Assembly (NCBI RefSeq): GCF_003610805.1
Contig: NZ_RAPF01000002.1
Coordinates: 310,001-374,000 of the forward strand
DNA from: Altericroceibacterium spongiae
GTDB taxonomy: Bacteria; Pseudomonadota; Alphaproteobacteria; Sphingomonadales; Sphingomonadaceae
DNA length: 64,000 nucleotides
Direction: 5' to 3'
Shown: in pieces, positions 53,169 to 62,060 of the stretch
How positions within the stretch are numbered: position 1 is the first letter of the stretch
Layout: every line of letters begins with the position of its first letter
Notes under the pieces: generated by a model
Databases searched by the model: none
What the model was told of the DNA's origin: nothing
Seen by the model: only the letters and a program-made list of their open reading frames with translations
Position numbers and translations under genes: made by a program

Positions 53169-54062
53169 ATGCAGGCTGCACGTCCCCATTCCGGCCGGAC
53201 CAGCGCTGAGCGGGCGCAGCTTGAGCTGTTCCGCTCGATCCCCGGCGATCTTGCTGCGCGCGATGCTCAGGACCTGATGTCCTGGCCTTTCTTCAGCCTG
53301 GCCAAGACCAGACGGCAGGCACCGATCGACTTTCGCATGGGCGCGACATGGATTTCGGTCGAGGCCGTGCCGGAGCATGGCATGGCGACGATATGGGACG
53401 CCGACGTGCTCATCTGGGCCGCCAGTCAGCTCGTTTCCGCGCGGGACGCTGGACGGCCGACCTCGCGCCTTATGGTGACGACACCCCACGAGATACTGGC
53501 ATTCACCCGGCGCGGGACCGGTAAGGCGAGCTATGAGCGACTGAAGGCGGCGCTCGACCGGCTCCAATCCACCACCGTCGCCACCTCGATCCGACAGGAG
53601 CACCAACGCCGGCGCCATCGCTTCTCATGGATCAACGAGTGGCGCGAACTGGCGGACGGCAACGGCCGTGCGCTGGGCATCGAACTGATCCTGCCCGACT
53701 GGTTCTATGCCGGCGTGCTCGATCGCGCGCTCGTTCTGACGATCGATCGCTCCTATTTCGACCTGACGGGTGGTCTCGAACGCTGGCTCTACCGCATCGT
53801 GCGCAAGCACGGCGGACGGCAGGCCGGTGGCTGGAGCTTCGACGTTCCGCACCTTCATCTCAAGTCGGGCGTGCTCTCGCCGCTCCGCCGCTTCGCGTTC
53901 GAGCTTCGCGCTATCGTCGCGCGCCAGCCACTGCCCGGTTACGTCCTCGCGCTTGAACATGCGCTCGGCCGCGACCGGCTGAATTTCACGCCGGTTCCGG
54001 TCGATCCGTTCGATGCCGCCATGCGCCGCGTCGGTCTCAAGCCTGTGGAGAACCGGCCATGA
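53169..54062 (+). CDS. repA: replication initiator protein A (RepA)
   Basis: A 297-residue initiator of the RPA/RepA family of proteobacterial plasmids and ICEs: AQLELFRSIPGDLAARDAQDLMSWPFFSLAK at the start, RMGATWISVEAVPEHGMATIWDADVLIWAAS, and winged-helix regions around RGTGKASYERLKAALDRLQSTTVAT and DRSYFDLTGGLERWLYRIVRKHGG. Three direct repeats immediately after the stop are candidate RepA-binding iterons. The start at 53169 gives the family N-terminus. Confidence 0.88.
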   Translation: MQAARPHSGRTSAERAQLELFRSIPGDLAARDAQDLMSWPFFSLAKTRRQAPIDFRMGATWISVEAVPEHGMATIWDADVLIWAASQLVSARDAGRPTSRLMVTTPHEILAFTRRGTGKASYERLKAALDRLQSTTVATSIRQEHQRRRHRFSWINEWRELADGNGRALGIELILPDWFYAGVLDRALVLTIDRSYFDLTGGLERWLYRIVRKHGGRQAGGWSFDVPHLHLKSGVLSPLRRFAFELRAIVARQPLPGYVLALEHALGRDRLNFTPVPVDPFDAAMRRVGLKPVENRP

Positions 54063-54067
54063 GACAC

Positions 54068-54128
54068 GGACTATCAGGAACGCCCGGAGTCGGACGATCA
54101 GGAACGCGAAACACGGACTATCGGGAAC
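54068..54128. repeat. three iterons (candidate oriV) downstream of repA
   Basis: GGACTATCAGGAAC (54068-54081), GGACGATCAGGAAC (54092-54105) and GGACTATCGGGAAC (54115-54128) are direct repeats with 24- and 23-base periods, about two helical turns, each differing at one base. An AT-rich stretch and a hairpin (54195-54213) follow, as expected for an origin. The gene-free region runs to 54318. Confidence 0.8.
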
Positions 54129-54194
54129 ACTTCTTCCCCGGAAACCCGCAGAAAACCGCGCGGAACCAGCCCCTCTCTAACTATCCTAATAGAA

Positions 54195-54213
54195 AAGAAT
54201 CCTTCGGATTCTT
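54195..54213. repeat. hairpin in the AT-rich part of the putative origin
   Basis: AAGAATCC (54195-54202) pairs with GGATTCTT (54206-54213) around a TTC loop. It could be a repA terminator or part of the origin. Confidence 0.5.
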
Positions 54214-54318
54214 GCTAACGGCGCGCGCGGCTGTGGAAGACACGGCGCGGTTCGGCCAGCGGCCCGCCCGCCGCCATCGCGCAGCGCCCATCGCGACGCT
54301 TATCCCCGGAGACAAAAG

Positions 54319-54840
54319 ATGACCGACGACCGGCCCCTGGTTGGCCGCCCGGGCGGCGCGTTCCGCGCGTTCGCCCGCGACGGGCTCACCCATGTCGAGC
54401 TGACTTGGATCGAGAAAAAACTGGAGCACTGGATACGCTTCGGTCGCGTCGCGGAGGATCGTATCCTGACGCGCCGCACGCGCGTAGTCGGTTTCCGGCC
54501 GGGCGCGGTCTTCGCCTTCGTCCGCTGGGCGTCCAACGACTTCGGCACCATCGTCTCGCGTATCGACGTGGTGCGCGCGGTGGCAGCGAACGAGCCCTAC
54601 ACGACGCTGCCCTTCGTGCGACCGGGCGGCGATATCCTGCTCAAGATCGAAGGCTGGCCGAAGGTGAGCCAGGTGTTAGCCGCGATCGACGCAGTGGAAG
54701 CTGCCGGTGTCGATCCGTGCGACGCCGCCCCCGATCACTGGCGGCATGTCCACCAGCGCATCACCGCCGGACATCAGCCGCGGCTCTACACGGCCGAACG
54801 CCATACTGCTTGGCTCAAACGCCGGGAGATCGAAGGATGA
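54319..54840 (+). CDS. DUF2840 family protein
   Basis: A 173-residue protein matching DUF2840, always found just upstream of the TraF-like peptidase in these elements: THVELTWIEKKLEHWIRFG, RVVGFRPGAVFAFVRWASNDFGT, and PGGDILLKIEGWPKVSQVLAAID. Function unknown; part of the conjugation gene set. Its stop overlaps the next start (ATGA). Confidence 0.92.
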   Translation: MTDDRPLVGRPGGAFRAFARDGLTHVELTWIEKKLEHWIRFGRVAEDRILTRRTRVVGFRPGAVFAFVRWASNDFGTIVSRIDVVRAVAANEPYTTLPFVRPGGDILLKIEGWPKVSQVLAAIDAVEAAGVDPCDAAPDHWRHVHQRITAGHQPRLYTAERHTAWLKRREIEG

Positions 54841-55415
54841 CCCGCCGTCGTTACGCTGTGGCCACGGCCATCGCCGCGTCTGCTTTCGCGGTCTCATTCG
54901 TTGCTCTCGCCATCGTCCATCCGTGGCCACGTCTCGTCTGGAACGCCAGCGCCAGTGCGCCGATCGGTCTCTACCGCATCCAGCCCGACCGTGATCCGCC
55001 CACGGGCGCACTGGTCGCTGCCATGCCGCCCGCCGGACTCGCGGGCTGGCTCGCCGGGCGCGGCTATCTGCCCGCCGGACTGCCACTGCTCAAACACATC
55101 GCGGCCAAGGCCGGACAACGCATCTGCCGACACGGTGCCGTCGTGAGCATCGACGCGCGTCCCGTCGTCATCGCTCGTGCGCGCGATGGCCGAGGCCGCC
55201 CACTGCCGGTCTGGCACGGCTGTCACAAGCTGCAAGCCGGCGAGTTGCTGCTGCTCAATCCGGCGGTCCCGGACAGTCTGGACGGCCGCTACTTCGGCCC
55301 GCTGCCGGCGTCAGCCGTCATCGGACGCGCCCTGCCGCTGCACCTCAGCGCCCCTCCGCAACGCCTTCACCCGTCAAGCCCGAAGGAGACTGACCATGCC
55401 AGTGAACATCTTTGA
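54837..55415 (+). CDS. traF: S26-family signal peptidase (TraF-type)
   Basis: A 192-residue membrane-anchored serine protease. One N-terminal helix (AIAASAFAVSFVALAIV) is followed by the catalytic Ser in ASAPIGLYRI and the catalytic Lys in LPLLKHIAAKAG, as in TraF of RP4, which processes and cyclises the pilin TrbC. It overlaps DUF2840 upstream and the following DUF736 gene by 20 bases. Confidence 0.9.
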   Translation: MTRRRYAVATAIAASAFAVSFVALAIVHPWPRLVWNASASAPIGLYRIQPDRDPPTGALVAAMPPAGLAGWLAGRGYLPAGLPLLKHIAAKAGQRICRHGAVVSIDARPVVIARARDGRGRPLPVWHGCHKLQAGELLLLNPAVPDSLDGRYFGPLPASAVIGRALPLHLSAPPQRLHPSSPKETDHASEHL

Positions 55416-55728
55416 GCCGACCGACAACGGCTATGCCGGCCGCATCCGGCTGTTCGCGATCGACGAAGCGATCATGCTCGTTCCAGCCGAACCGAGCGAC
55501 GCCGAGGACGCGGCCGATTACCGCATCCATCTCGACGACGCAGACGGTCCGATCGTCGGTTTTGCCCGCAAACGTACCAGCGAACGGGCCGGTGATTACA
55601 TCGCGCTGGAGATCGAAAGTCCGCTCTTTCCGCGTTGGCTCAAGCCCAAGCTGTTCCGTGCGGATGCCGAGGCGCAGACATTCCGGCTGTCGTGGCGCCA
55701 TCCGCGATCCAGCGGGGACCGGAGCTGA
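55396..55728 (+). CDS. second DUF736-like protein
   Basis: Encodes 110 residues with the DUF736 layout but more divergent: GYAGRIRLFAIDEAIMLVPAE, then YRIHLDDADGPIVGFARKRTSERAGDYIALEIESPLFP. A GAAGGAG ribosome binding site lies in the end of the traF-like gene, which it overlaps. Function unknown. Confidence 0.85.
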   Translation: MPVNIFEPTDNGYAGRIRLFAIDEAIMLVPAEPSDAEDAADYRIHLDDADGPIVGFARKRTSERAGDYIALEIESPLFPRWLKPKLFRADAEAQTFRLSWRHPRSSGDRS

Positions 55729-55731
55729 TCA

Positions 55732-56586
55732 GTGCCTGACCCGATCATCCCTTTGTTCGCGGAAAAGGCGCCTCATCCCTTCGTCTCGCTCGGTCGCAGG
55801 CCGGCCGGTGCGCGCAGCGAAGGTCAAGGGCGGCCACCGGCCGGCGCTTCGCGCGCACCCTTTACCGGAGCGAGCACATTGGCAGGCTGGCGGCGGAGTG
55901 GAGTCGGCCCGCTTGTCGCTCTGGCGATCCTGCTGCTGGGCTCGCCGGGCGCGGCGCTGGCGCAGAAAGCAGGGACTGGGGAAACCATCGCAAGCGCACC
56001 CATCGCCGAGGCGGCGCAGCGCTTCAACATCCCCGAGCGCTGGATATGGGCCGTGATGCGCGCGGAGAGCAATGGCGATCTCCGCGCCGTCTCTCCGGTC
56101 GGAGCGATGGGGCTGATGCAGATCATGCCCACCACCTGGACCAGCCTGCGCACACGTTATCGACTCGGTTCCGACCCGTTCGACGCGCGCGACAACATCC
56201 TGGCAGGCGCGGCCTATCTGCGCGAGATGTACGACCGCTATGGCGATGTGACTGCCATGTTGGCCGCCTACAACGCCGGCCCTGGCCGCACCGACGAATA
56301 TCTTTCGCGCGGTCGTCCGCTACCTGTAGCCACGCGCGCCTATATCGCGAAGTTGGCGTCGATCACCGGTGGTTCGGACGACACCCGGCTCGCAGTCGCG
56401 CAGCCGCCCGACCCCTTCGCCTGGCGACGTGCAGCGCTGTTTCCGACGCGCGCGGGTGGGTCTTCTACTGCCGCCACCGCACCTTCGAAAGGTACGCCGG
56501 CCTTTCCATCAGCCGCCGCCGCAGAGCCTGTCGCGCCTCGCCAAGCCAGTTTGTTCGTCCCGCTTTCCGACGAAATCACACGATGA
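55732..56586 (+). CDS. VirB1-like lytic transglycosylase
   Basis: Encodes 284 residues. A Pro-rich N-terminal region and hydrophobic segment (LVALAILLLGSPGAALAQ) lead to an SLT domain with catalytic Glu112 in VMRAESNGD, followed by GAMGLMQIMPTTW and MLAAYNAGPG. Such enzymes open the peptidoglycan for the conjugation channel. A GTG start two bases after the previous stop region is used. A Ser/Ala-rich tail ends the protein. Confidence 0.9.
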   Translation: MPDPIIPLFAEKAPHPFVSLGRRPAGARSEGQGRPPAGASRAPFTGASTLAGWRRSGVGPLVALAILLLGSPGAALAQKAGTGETIASAPIAEAAQRFNIPERWIWAVMRAESNGDLRAVSPVGAMGLMQIMPTTWTSLRTRYRLGSDPFDARDNILAGAAYLREMYDRYGDVTAMLAAYNAGPGRTDEYLSRGRPLPVATRAYIAKLASITGGSDDTRLAVAQPPDPFAWRRAALFPTRAGGSSTAATAPSKGTPAFPSAAAAEPVAPRQASLFVPLSDEITR

Positions 56587-56799
56587 TCGCGCGTGATCGT
56601 CAGCGTTTCGGCCGCCCATTTGCTGTCGGCAACGGCATTCACGCGCCCTGGCGTTGCCAGTCGCAGCTTCTCGCAGCGCCGGAAGGGAGAAGGCTTCAGC
56701 TTTTGCAGGGGAAGGGTCGAGGGCAAGATAAAGGGCGGCAATGTGCGAAGCCCCTGCGCCCCGGTCGTGGCCTTGATTCTCAAGGCTTTTGGGCATTGC

Positions 56800-56890
56800 T
56801 GCGCAATGTGTGCGGAAATCTCGCACTGTGTGTGGCTTGCAGAACGTCAGTCCTCACCGTGGTTTTTCGCACTGTGCGGAGCGTCACGGC
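56800..56890. other. candidate oriT upstream of the relaxase
   Basis: The 304-base gap before the relaxase contains TCGCACTGTG twice (56821-56830 and 56867-56876, 46 bases apart) plus a related GCGCAATGTGTGCGG at 56802-56816. Short repeats just before a relaxase gene are typical of the origin of transfer. The nick site cannot be placed. Confidence 0.5.
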
Positions 56891-58621
56891 ATGAGCGGCG
56901 ACGAGGATTTCCGCGTCCGGCCCGGGCGCATCCGCTCGCGTGGAAGTCAGCGTACACGGCCGATCATCGCGCAGGCGCTTGTCGCCGCGCAGCGCGCCGG
57001 CGGCCATGTCTCGCGACGCGGCCGGATCATCGCGCCGGGCCGCTCGACCTTCGGACGCGGCCGCGTCGCCAGCCTGCGCGCCACGCACCGGCTCGGCCAC
57101 CGATCACGCCAGGTCGTCGTCAAGGCGCGGGTGGTCCGCCACGGCGGCCGCGCCTCGCTCGCGGCGCACCTCAACTATCTGCAACGCGATGGCGTCACCC
57201 GCGACGGCGAGAAGGGCGTGCTGTTCGGCGCCGATGCCGAGGGACTCGATCGCAACGCATTCGCCGCGCGCTGTGAGGATGACCGGCACCACTTCCGCTT
57301 CATCGTCTCGCCCGAGGATGCGCCCGACATGGGCGACCTCAAGGGCTTCACCCGCGAGCTGATGACGCGAATGGAAAAGGATCTCGGCACCCGCCTCGAC
57401 TGGCGAGCCGTCGAGCACTGGAACACCGACAACCCCCATGTCCATGTCATCGTGCGCGGCGTCGCCGAAGACGGCCAGAACCTCGTTATCTCGCGCGACT
57501 ATATCGGCGAGGGAATGCGCGCCACCGCGCGCGAGATCGTCACCCGCGAGCTGGGGCTGCGCAACGACCTCGACATCCGCGCCTCGCTGGAGCGCCAGGT
57601 CGACGCCGAACGCTGGACCGAGATCGACCGCGACCTGTCACGCACGATGCAGCGCGATGGGGTGATCGACATGGCGCCCGAGGCCGGCATGCGCCCGGAC
57701 GGCGACCATGTGTTGAAGATTGGACGGCTGCGCAAGCTGGAGGGGCTCGGCCTCGCCAGCGAGATCGCGCCGGGCCAGTGGACGCTTGCGGACAATGCGC
57801 AGGCCGCGCTGCGCGAGCTGGGCGAGCGCGGCGACATCATCAAGCGGATGCACAAGGCGATGAGCGACCGCGGCGTTGACCGGGGCGCCGCCAGCTATGT
57901 GCTCCAACCCGATCCCGCCCAGCCCCTCATCGGCAAGCTGGTCGACCGCGGGCTCCATGACGAGCTGACCGGCCGCGCTTACGCGATCGTCGACGGGATC
58001 GACGGACGCACCCACCATGTCCAGTTTCCCGACATCGAGGCGACCGGCGATTGTAAGCCCGGCGCGATCGTCGAGCTGCGCCGCTTCGAGGACCGTAAGG
58101 GCCGCCAGCGGGTGGCGCTCGCCGTGCGTTCGGACCTGGACCTGTCGGGACAGGTTCACGCGCCGGGAGCCACCTGGCTCGACCGCCGCAACCTGTCGGG
58201 CGAAGGCCGCGATCTCGGCGGCGGCTTCGGGACCGAAGTGCGTGGGGCAATGGAAGCGCGCGCCGAGCACCTCGCCGACATCGGCCTGGCGCGGCGGCAA
58301 GGTCAGCGAATCATTTTTGCACGCGGCCTGCTCGACAGGCTCAAGCGCCGCGAACTGGACACGGCGGCCAAGGATCTGTCGACCAAGATCGGATTGCCGC
58401 ACACGCCGTCCAAGGCCGGCGAATATGTCGCCGGCACTGTGCGCCAGCGCCTCACGCTCGCCTCGGGCCGCTTCGCCATGATCGATGACGGCCTGAGTTT
58501 CCAGCTTGTCCCGTGGACCCCCTCGCTGGACCGGCAGATCGGCAAGCACATCTCCGGCGTCATGCGCGGTGACGGCGGTGTGGACTGGTCGCTCGGCCGA
58601 GGTCGGGGGCTCGGGCTGTGA
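56891..58621 (+). CDS. conjugative relaxase (VirD2-type, DUF3363)
   Basis: A 576-residue relaxase. The relaxase domain has candidate nucleophile Tyr96 in LNYLQRDG, motif HHFRFIVSPEDA (133-144) and the metal-binding HxH in NPHVHVIVRG (His183, His185). The C-terminal half is the DUF3363 region. It nicks oriT and leads single-stranded DNA to the coupling protein. The basic first 80 residues may aid DNA binding. The ATG at 56891 is chosen because homology begins there. Confidence 0.93.
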   Translation: MSGDEDFRVRPGRIRSRGSQRTRPIIAQALVAAQRAGGHVSRRGRIIAPGRSTFGRGRVASLRATHRLGHRSRQVVVKARVVRHGGRASLAAHLNYLQRDGVTRDGEKGVLFGADAEGLDRNAFAARCEDDRHHFRFIVSPEDAPDMGDLKGFTRELMTRMEKDLGTRLDWRAVEHWNTDNPHVHVIVRGVAEDGQNLVISRDYIGEGMRATAREIVTRELGLRNDLDIRASLERQVDAERWTEIDRDLSRTMQRDGVIDMAPEAGMRPDGDHVLKIGRLRKLEGLGLASEIAPGQWTLADNAQAALRELGERGDIIKRMHKAMSDRGVDRGAASYVLQPDPAQPLIGKLVDRGLHDELTGRAYAIVDGIDGRTHHVQFPDIEATGDCKPGAIVELRRFEDRKGRQRVALAVRSDLDLSGQVHAPGATWLDRRNLSGEGRDLGGGFGTEVRGAMEARAEHLADIGLARRQGQRIIFARGLLDRLKRRELDTAAKDLSTKIGLPHTPSKAGEYVAGTVRQRLTLASGRFAMIDDGLSFQLVPWTPSLDRQIGKHISGVMRGDGGVDWSLGRGRGLGL

Positions 58622-58641
58622 TGCTTTCAAGGAGATTGAAT

Positions 58642-60666
58642 ATGCCCGCCAGCAAGATTCTTTGGGGCCAGGTCGTCACCGTCCTCGCGATCATCGTCGC
58701 GACGCTTTGGATCGCCACCCAATGGACGGCCGCGGCGCTTGACTATCAGCCGCAGCTCGGCCCGCCCTGGTTCGTCGCCTTTGGCTGGCCGGTCTATCCG
58801 CCCTACGCCTTCTTTGTCTGGATGTTCTTCTACGATGCTTATGCGCCCAGGATATTCGAAACCGGCGCGCTGATCGCCGCTTCGGGCGGCTTTCTCGCCT
58901 TCATCGTCGCCATCGCCATGTCGGTGCGCCGCGCCCGCGAACTCAAGAACGCGGAGACCTATGGCTCGGCCCGCTGGGCGGAGCGCCGGGAGGTGGAGGC
59001 GGCCGGCCTGTTCGGGCCGAACGGCGTCACGCTGGGCCGGTTCGGACACGACTATCTGCGCCACGACGGCCCCGAGCATGTGCTGTGCTTCGCGCCGACC
59101 CGGAGCGGCAAGGGCGTGGGTCTGGTGGTGCCGACGCTGCTGACATGGCCGGAGAGTTGCATCGTCCACGACATCAAGGGCGAGAACTGGCAACTCACCG
59201 CGGGCTTTCGCGCACGCCACGGCCGCGTATTGCAGTTCGATCCGACCGACGCGCGCTCGGCCGCCTACAACCCGCTGCTCGAAATCCGCAAGGGCGCCCT
59301 GGAGGTGCGCGACGTGCAGAACGTCGCCGACGTGCTGGTCGATCCCGAAGGCAGCCTGGAGAAGCGCAACCACTGGGAAAAAACCTCCCATGCGCTTCTG
59401 GTCGGCGCGATACTCCACGTTCTCTATGCGGGCGAGACGAAGACCCTGGCCGGCGTCGCCGCCTTCCTGTCGGACCCGCGCCAGCCGATCGAATCCACCC
59501 TGCGCGCCATGATGACCACGCCGCATCTTGGACAAGCCGGCGTCCACCCCGTCGTGGCCTCCGCCGCGCGGGAGCTGCTCAACAAATCGGCCAACGAGCG
59601 ATCCGGCGTCCTCTCGACCGCCATGTCGTTCCTCGGCCTCTATCGCGATCCGGTTGTCGCCCAGGTGACGAGTCGCTGCGATTGGCGCATCGCCGATCTC
59701 GTGGAAGGGGCGTTGCCCACCACGCTCTACCTCGTCGTGCCCCCCTCCGACATCTCGCGCACCCGGCCGCTGATCCGGCTCATGCTCAATCAGATCGGGC
59801 GGCGCCTCACCGAGGATCTGAAGCCTGCAGCCGAGCGCCACGAGCTGCTCATCATGTTCGACGAGCTGCCGTCCGAGGGACGCCTGGACTTCTTTGAAAG
59901 CCAGCTCGCCTTCATGGCCGGCTACAAGATCAAATGCTTCCTGATCGCGCAGTCGCTCAATCAGATCGAGAAGGCTTACGGCCCCAACAACGCGATTCTC
60001 GATAACTGCCATGTCCGGGTCTCGTTCGCCTCGAATGACGAGCGCACCGCCAAGCGCATCTCCGACGCGCTCGGCACCGCCACTGAAATGCGCGCGATGA
60101 AGAACTATGCCGGCCATCGGCTCTCGCCATGGCTCGGCCATTTGATGGTGTCGCGCTCCGAGACTGCCCGCCAGCTCCTCACGCCCGGCGAGGTGATGCA
60201 GCTCCCGCCCGACGACGAGATCGTGATGGTGGCAGGTGTGCATCCGATCCGCGCCAGGAAGGTTCGCTACTTCAAGGACCGGCGGTTTACCGAGCGGGTG
60301 CTGCCGCCGCCGGACCCCAAGGCCGGCGTCGGAAAGCCGCGCCCCGATGATTGGAGCGGCATGCCGCCAATCGCGGCGCCGCCGATGCCCGAGCCGGCCG
60401 AGGAGAAGGCGCCGAAAAAGCCGAAGAAGAAAAAGGCGACCAGGAAAGCAGGAGCGGAGGGTGATGCGGAGAATGCGGACCTGCGCCGCGAGCCTGATAT
60501 GGAGCGGCATATCGACATCGCGCCGCCGCCGGGCCCGACGCCCGCCAACGAGTTCGAGCTGGACGAGCAGGACACCGACGCGGTGTGGCAGGCAACAGTG
60601 CGGCGACAGATGCGGGGCATGGCACGGCAGGCGTCGCTCGATCCTGATGACGGCATCGAGCTATGA
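58642..60666 (+). CDS. traG: type IV coupling protein TraG/VirD4
   Basis: A 674-residue inner-membrane ATPase that couples the relaxosome to the type IV channel. N-terminal membrane helices (residues 10-95) are followed by Walker A APTRSGKGVGLVV (near 152-159) and Walker B LLIMFDELPSEG. The C-terminus has a Lys-rich stretch (KAPKKPKKKKATRKAG) and an acidic end. An AAGGAG ribosome binding site precedes ATG 58642, and its stop overlaps the copG start (ATGA). Confidence 0.95.
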   Translation: MPASKILWGQVVTVLAIIVATLWIATQWTAAALDYQPQLGPPWFVAFGWPVYPPYAFFVWMFFYDAYAPRIFETGALIAASGGFLAFIVAIAMSVRRARELKNAETYGSARWAERREVEAAGLFGPNGVTLGRFGHDYLRHDGPEHVLCFAPTRSGKGVGLVVPTLLTWPESCIVHDIKGENWQLTAGFRARHGRVLQFDPTDARSAAYNPLLEIRKGALEVRDVQNVADVLVDPEGSLEKRNHWEKTSHALLVGAILHVLYAGETKTLAGVAAFLSDPRQPIESTLRAMMTTPHLGQAGVHPVVASAARELLNKSANERSGVLSTAMSFLGLYRDPVVAQVTSRCDWRIADLVEGALPTTLYLVVPPSDISRTRPLIRLMLNQIGRRLTEDLKPAAERHELLIMFDELPSEGRLDFFESQLAFMAGYKIKCFLIAQSLNQIEKAYGPNNAILDNCHVRVSFASNDERTAKRISDALGTATEMRAMKNYAGHRLSPWLGHLMVSRSETARQLLTPGEVMQLPPDDEIVMVAGVHPIRARKVRYFKDRRFTERVLPPPDPKAGVGKPRPDDWSGMPPIAAPPMPEPAEEKAPKKPKKKKATRKAGAEGDAENADLRREPDMERHIDIAPPPGPTPANEFELDEQDTDAVWQATVRRQMRGMARQASLDPDDGIEL

Positions 60667-61079
60667 CCACCAAGACGCCGTTCTCGGTCTATCTCGATCC
60701 GGAGCTGATGCAGGCTCTTGCCGCCTATGCCGACCGGCGCGGCAAGTCGCGCTCGCTGGTCGCCGAGGCGGCCATTGCATCCTTCCTGTCGCCTGACGCC
60801 GACGAGCAGCGCGAGGCGGCCATTGCCAAGCGTCTTGATCGACTCGATCGACGCCAGACACGGCTTGAGCGCGATGTCGGGATCGGCCTCGAGATGATCG
60901 CGCTGTTCGTCCGCTTCTGGCTGTCGAACACACCGCAGCCGCCCGAAACGGAACGCGCCGCGATGCGCCGCTTGGGGAACGATCGCTACGACGCTTTCAT
61001 CGAAGCGTTAGGCCGACGCCTCGCGAAAGGTCCGAAGGTCCGGCAGGAGATCGGCGAGGACATAGAAGCTGCATCATAG
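60663..61079 (+). CDS. CopG/ribbon-helix-helix protein
   Basis: A 138-residue protein starting with a ribbon-helix-helix domain (TPFSVYLDPELMQALAAYADRRGKSRSLVAEAAIASFL) followed by a coiled-coil segment and a helical tail with FWLSNTPQP. In related elements it lies between traG and trbB and probably regulates the conjugation operon. Its start overlaps traG. No trb gene follows; instead the next genes are on the opposite strand. Confidence 0.9.
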   Translation: MTTKTPFSVYLDPELMQALAAYADRRGKSRSLVAEAAIASFLSPDADEQREAAIAKRLDRLDRRQTRLERDVGIGLEMIALFVRFWLSNTPQPPETERAAMRRLGNDRYDAFIEALGRRLAKGPKVRQEIGEDIEAAS

Positions 61080-61088
61080 AAGTCTGGT

Positions 61089-61125
61089 CAGTTCGATGAA
61101 CTGGAACGTCCACTCGTAAGTGGAC
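61089..61125. terminator. paired hairpins between convergent copG and exonuclease genes
   Basis: CAGTTC/GAACTG (61089-61103) and GTCCACT/AGTGGAC (61108-61125) are two small perfect hairpins in the 45-base gap; the second touches the exonuclease stop codon. Confidence 0.5.
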
Positions 61126-62057
61126 TAGCGAGAAGGCTGTGTGCTCATTCGGATAGAGTAGCGATCGTAGGCGGTGATTTCCCGCATTGGTAAGTTTAGG
61201 GGACGCTGAAAGATTTCATTTTCAAGATATTGAAGTTCCGGCTCCACCCGTTTCATCTCTAAATCAATCCACCACGATCGCGGTCCGAATTCCGGGATTG
61301 CATTCCAACGGTATCCACGTTGCCGTAGTGTTTCACGGGCGTCATAAGGCGCTTCCAATGCAAAGATCCTCCAACATGGCTTTCGAGCTGTTGCCAACAG
61401 CATTTCAAGCACGCGGCGACCTGAACGTGGGGCCGTTTGAGCCAAGAGCGCCATTCCGGCCTCACAGTCATCCAAGGCTCGGTGGGCGTCGAAAAATAGC
61501 CCGAATGCCGACAACAATTCGCCGAGCCGCCGACCTTCAACCCCTTCGACTTTCCAATCCACATCCGACATCGTGCATGCCCAAGGCTTGGCGATGAACG
61601 CGGGTGAGATGCGTTCGGCGATGGGCCGATCGAAGGCTGCGTTATGCGCGACAACGATCGCGGCATCGTCGATGAAGCTCGCAACGGCAGCGGGATCAAT
61701 TCGATGTCCGGCGACTAGTTCACTGCTGATTCCGGTAATTCTCGTAATTTCGGGCGGTATGGGATTTGATGGCTCGTTAAATTGGTGAAAAGGAGGATAG
61801 ATCGCAACGATCGCTCCATCGAGCTGATACTCGAAAGGCAAGATCGCAATTTCGATTGGTTCGCAGGTTAAGGGATCGAGACCAGTGCTTTCGATGTCGA
61901 GGAACATGCCAAGCCGCGTTTGACTGCCGTCGCGATCAGTCAGGCATGCGCCTAAGTCCAGCCGGCGGAGCACGCGGTAGCGTCCGGACGCTTCGAGTTG
62001 GCGGGCTGCTGCCTCAAGCATCTTTTCCGATGCCGTGTCTTCAGTCGCACTACCCAC
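61125..62057 (-). CDS. DEDDh-type 3'-5' exonuclease (DnaQ-like)
   Basis: Encodes 310 residues. The exonuclease domain has ExoI MFLDIESTG (Asp54, Glu56), ExoII VVAHNAAFD (Asp143) and ExoIIIe HRALDDCEA (His192, Asp197), so all catalytic residues are present. The C-terminal 100 residues include TLRQRGYRWNAIPEFGPRSWW, an extension seen in some plasmid-encoded DnaQ-like proteins. It starts with GTG three bases after the stop of the nitrilase gene, so it is part of the same operon. A role in DNA or RNA 3'-end removal together with the upstream protein is inferred. Confidence 0.88.
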   Translation of the reverse strand: MGSATEDTASEKMLEAAARQLEASGRYRVLRRLDLGACLTDRDGSQTRLGMFLDIESTGLDPLTCEPIEIAILPFEYQLDGAIVAIYPPFHQFNEPSNPIPPEITRITGISSELVAGHRIDPAAVASFIDDAAIVVAHNAAFDRPIAERISPAFIAKPWACTMSDVDWKVEGVEGRRLGELLSAFGLFFDAHRALDDCEAGMALLAQTAPRSGRRVLEMLLATARKPCWRIFALEAPYDARETLRQRGYRWNAIPEFGPRSWWIDLEMKRVEPELQYLENEIFQRPLNLPMREITAYDRYSIRMSTQPSR

Positions 62058-62060
62058 AAC

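Noticed and set aside
54059-54322. 87-codon frame overlapping the repA stop
   Set aside because: It covers the iterons and hairpin, and its translation is low-complexity with no family features; better explained as origin DNA.
58627-60510. Long minus-strand open frame opposite traG
   Set aside because: Shadow of the coupling protein gene; the composition (Arg/Gly/His-rich) is typical of antisense frames in GC-rich DNA.
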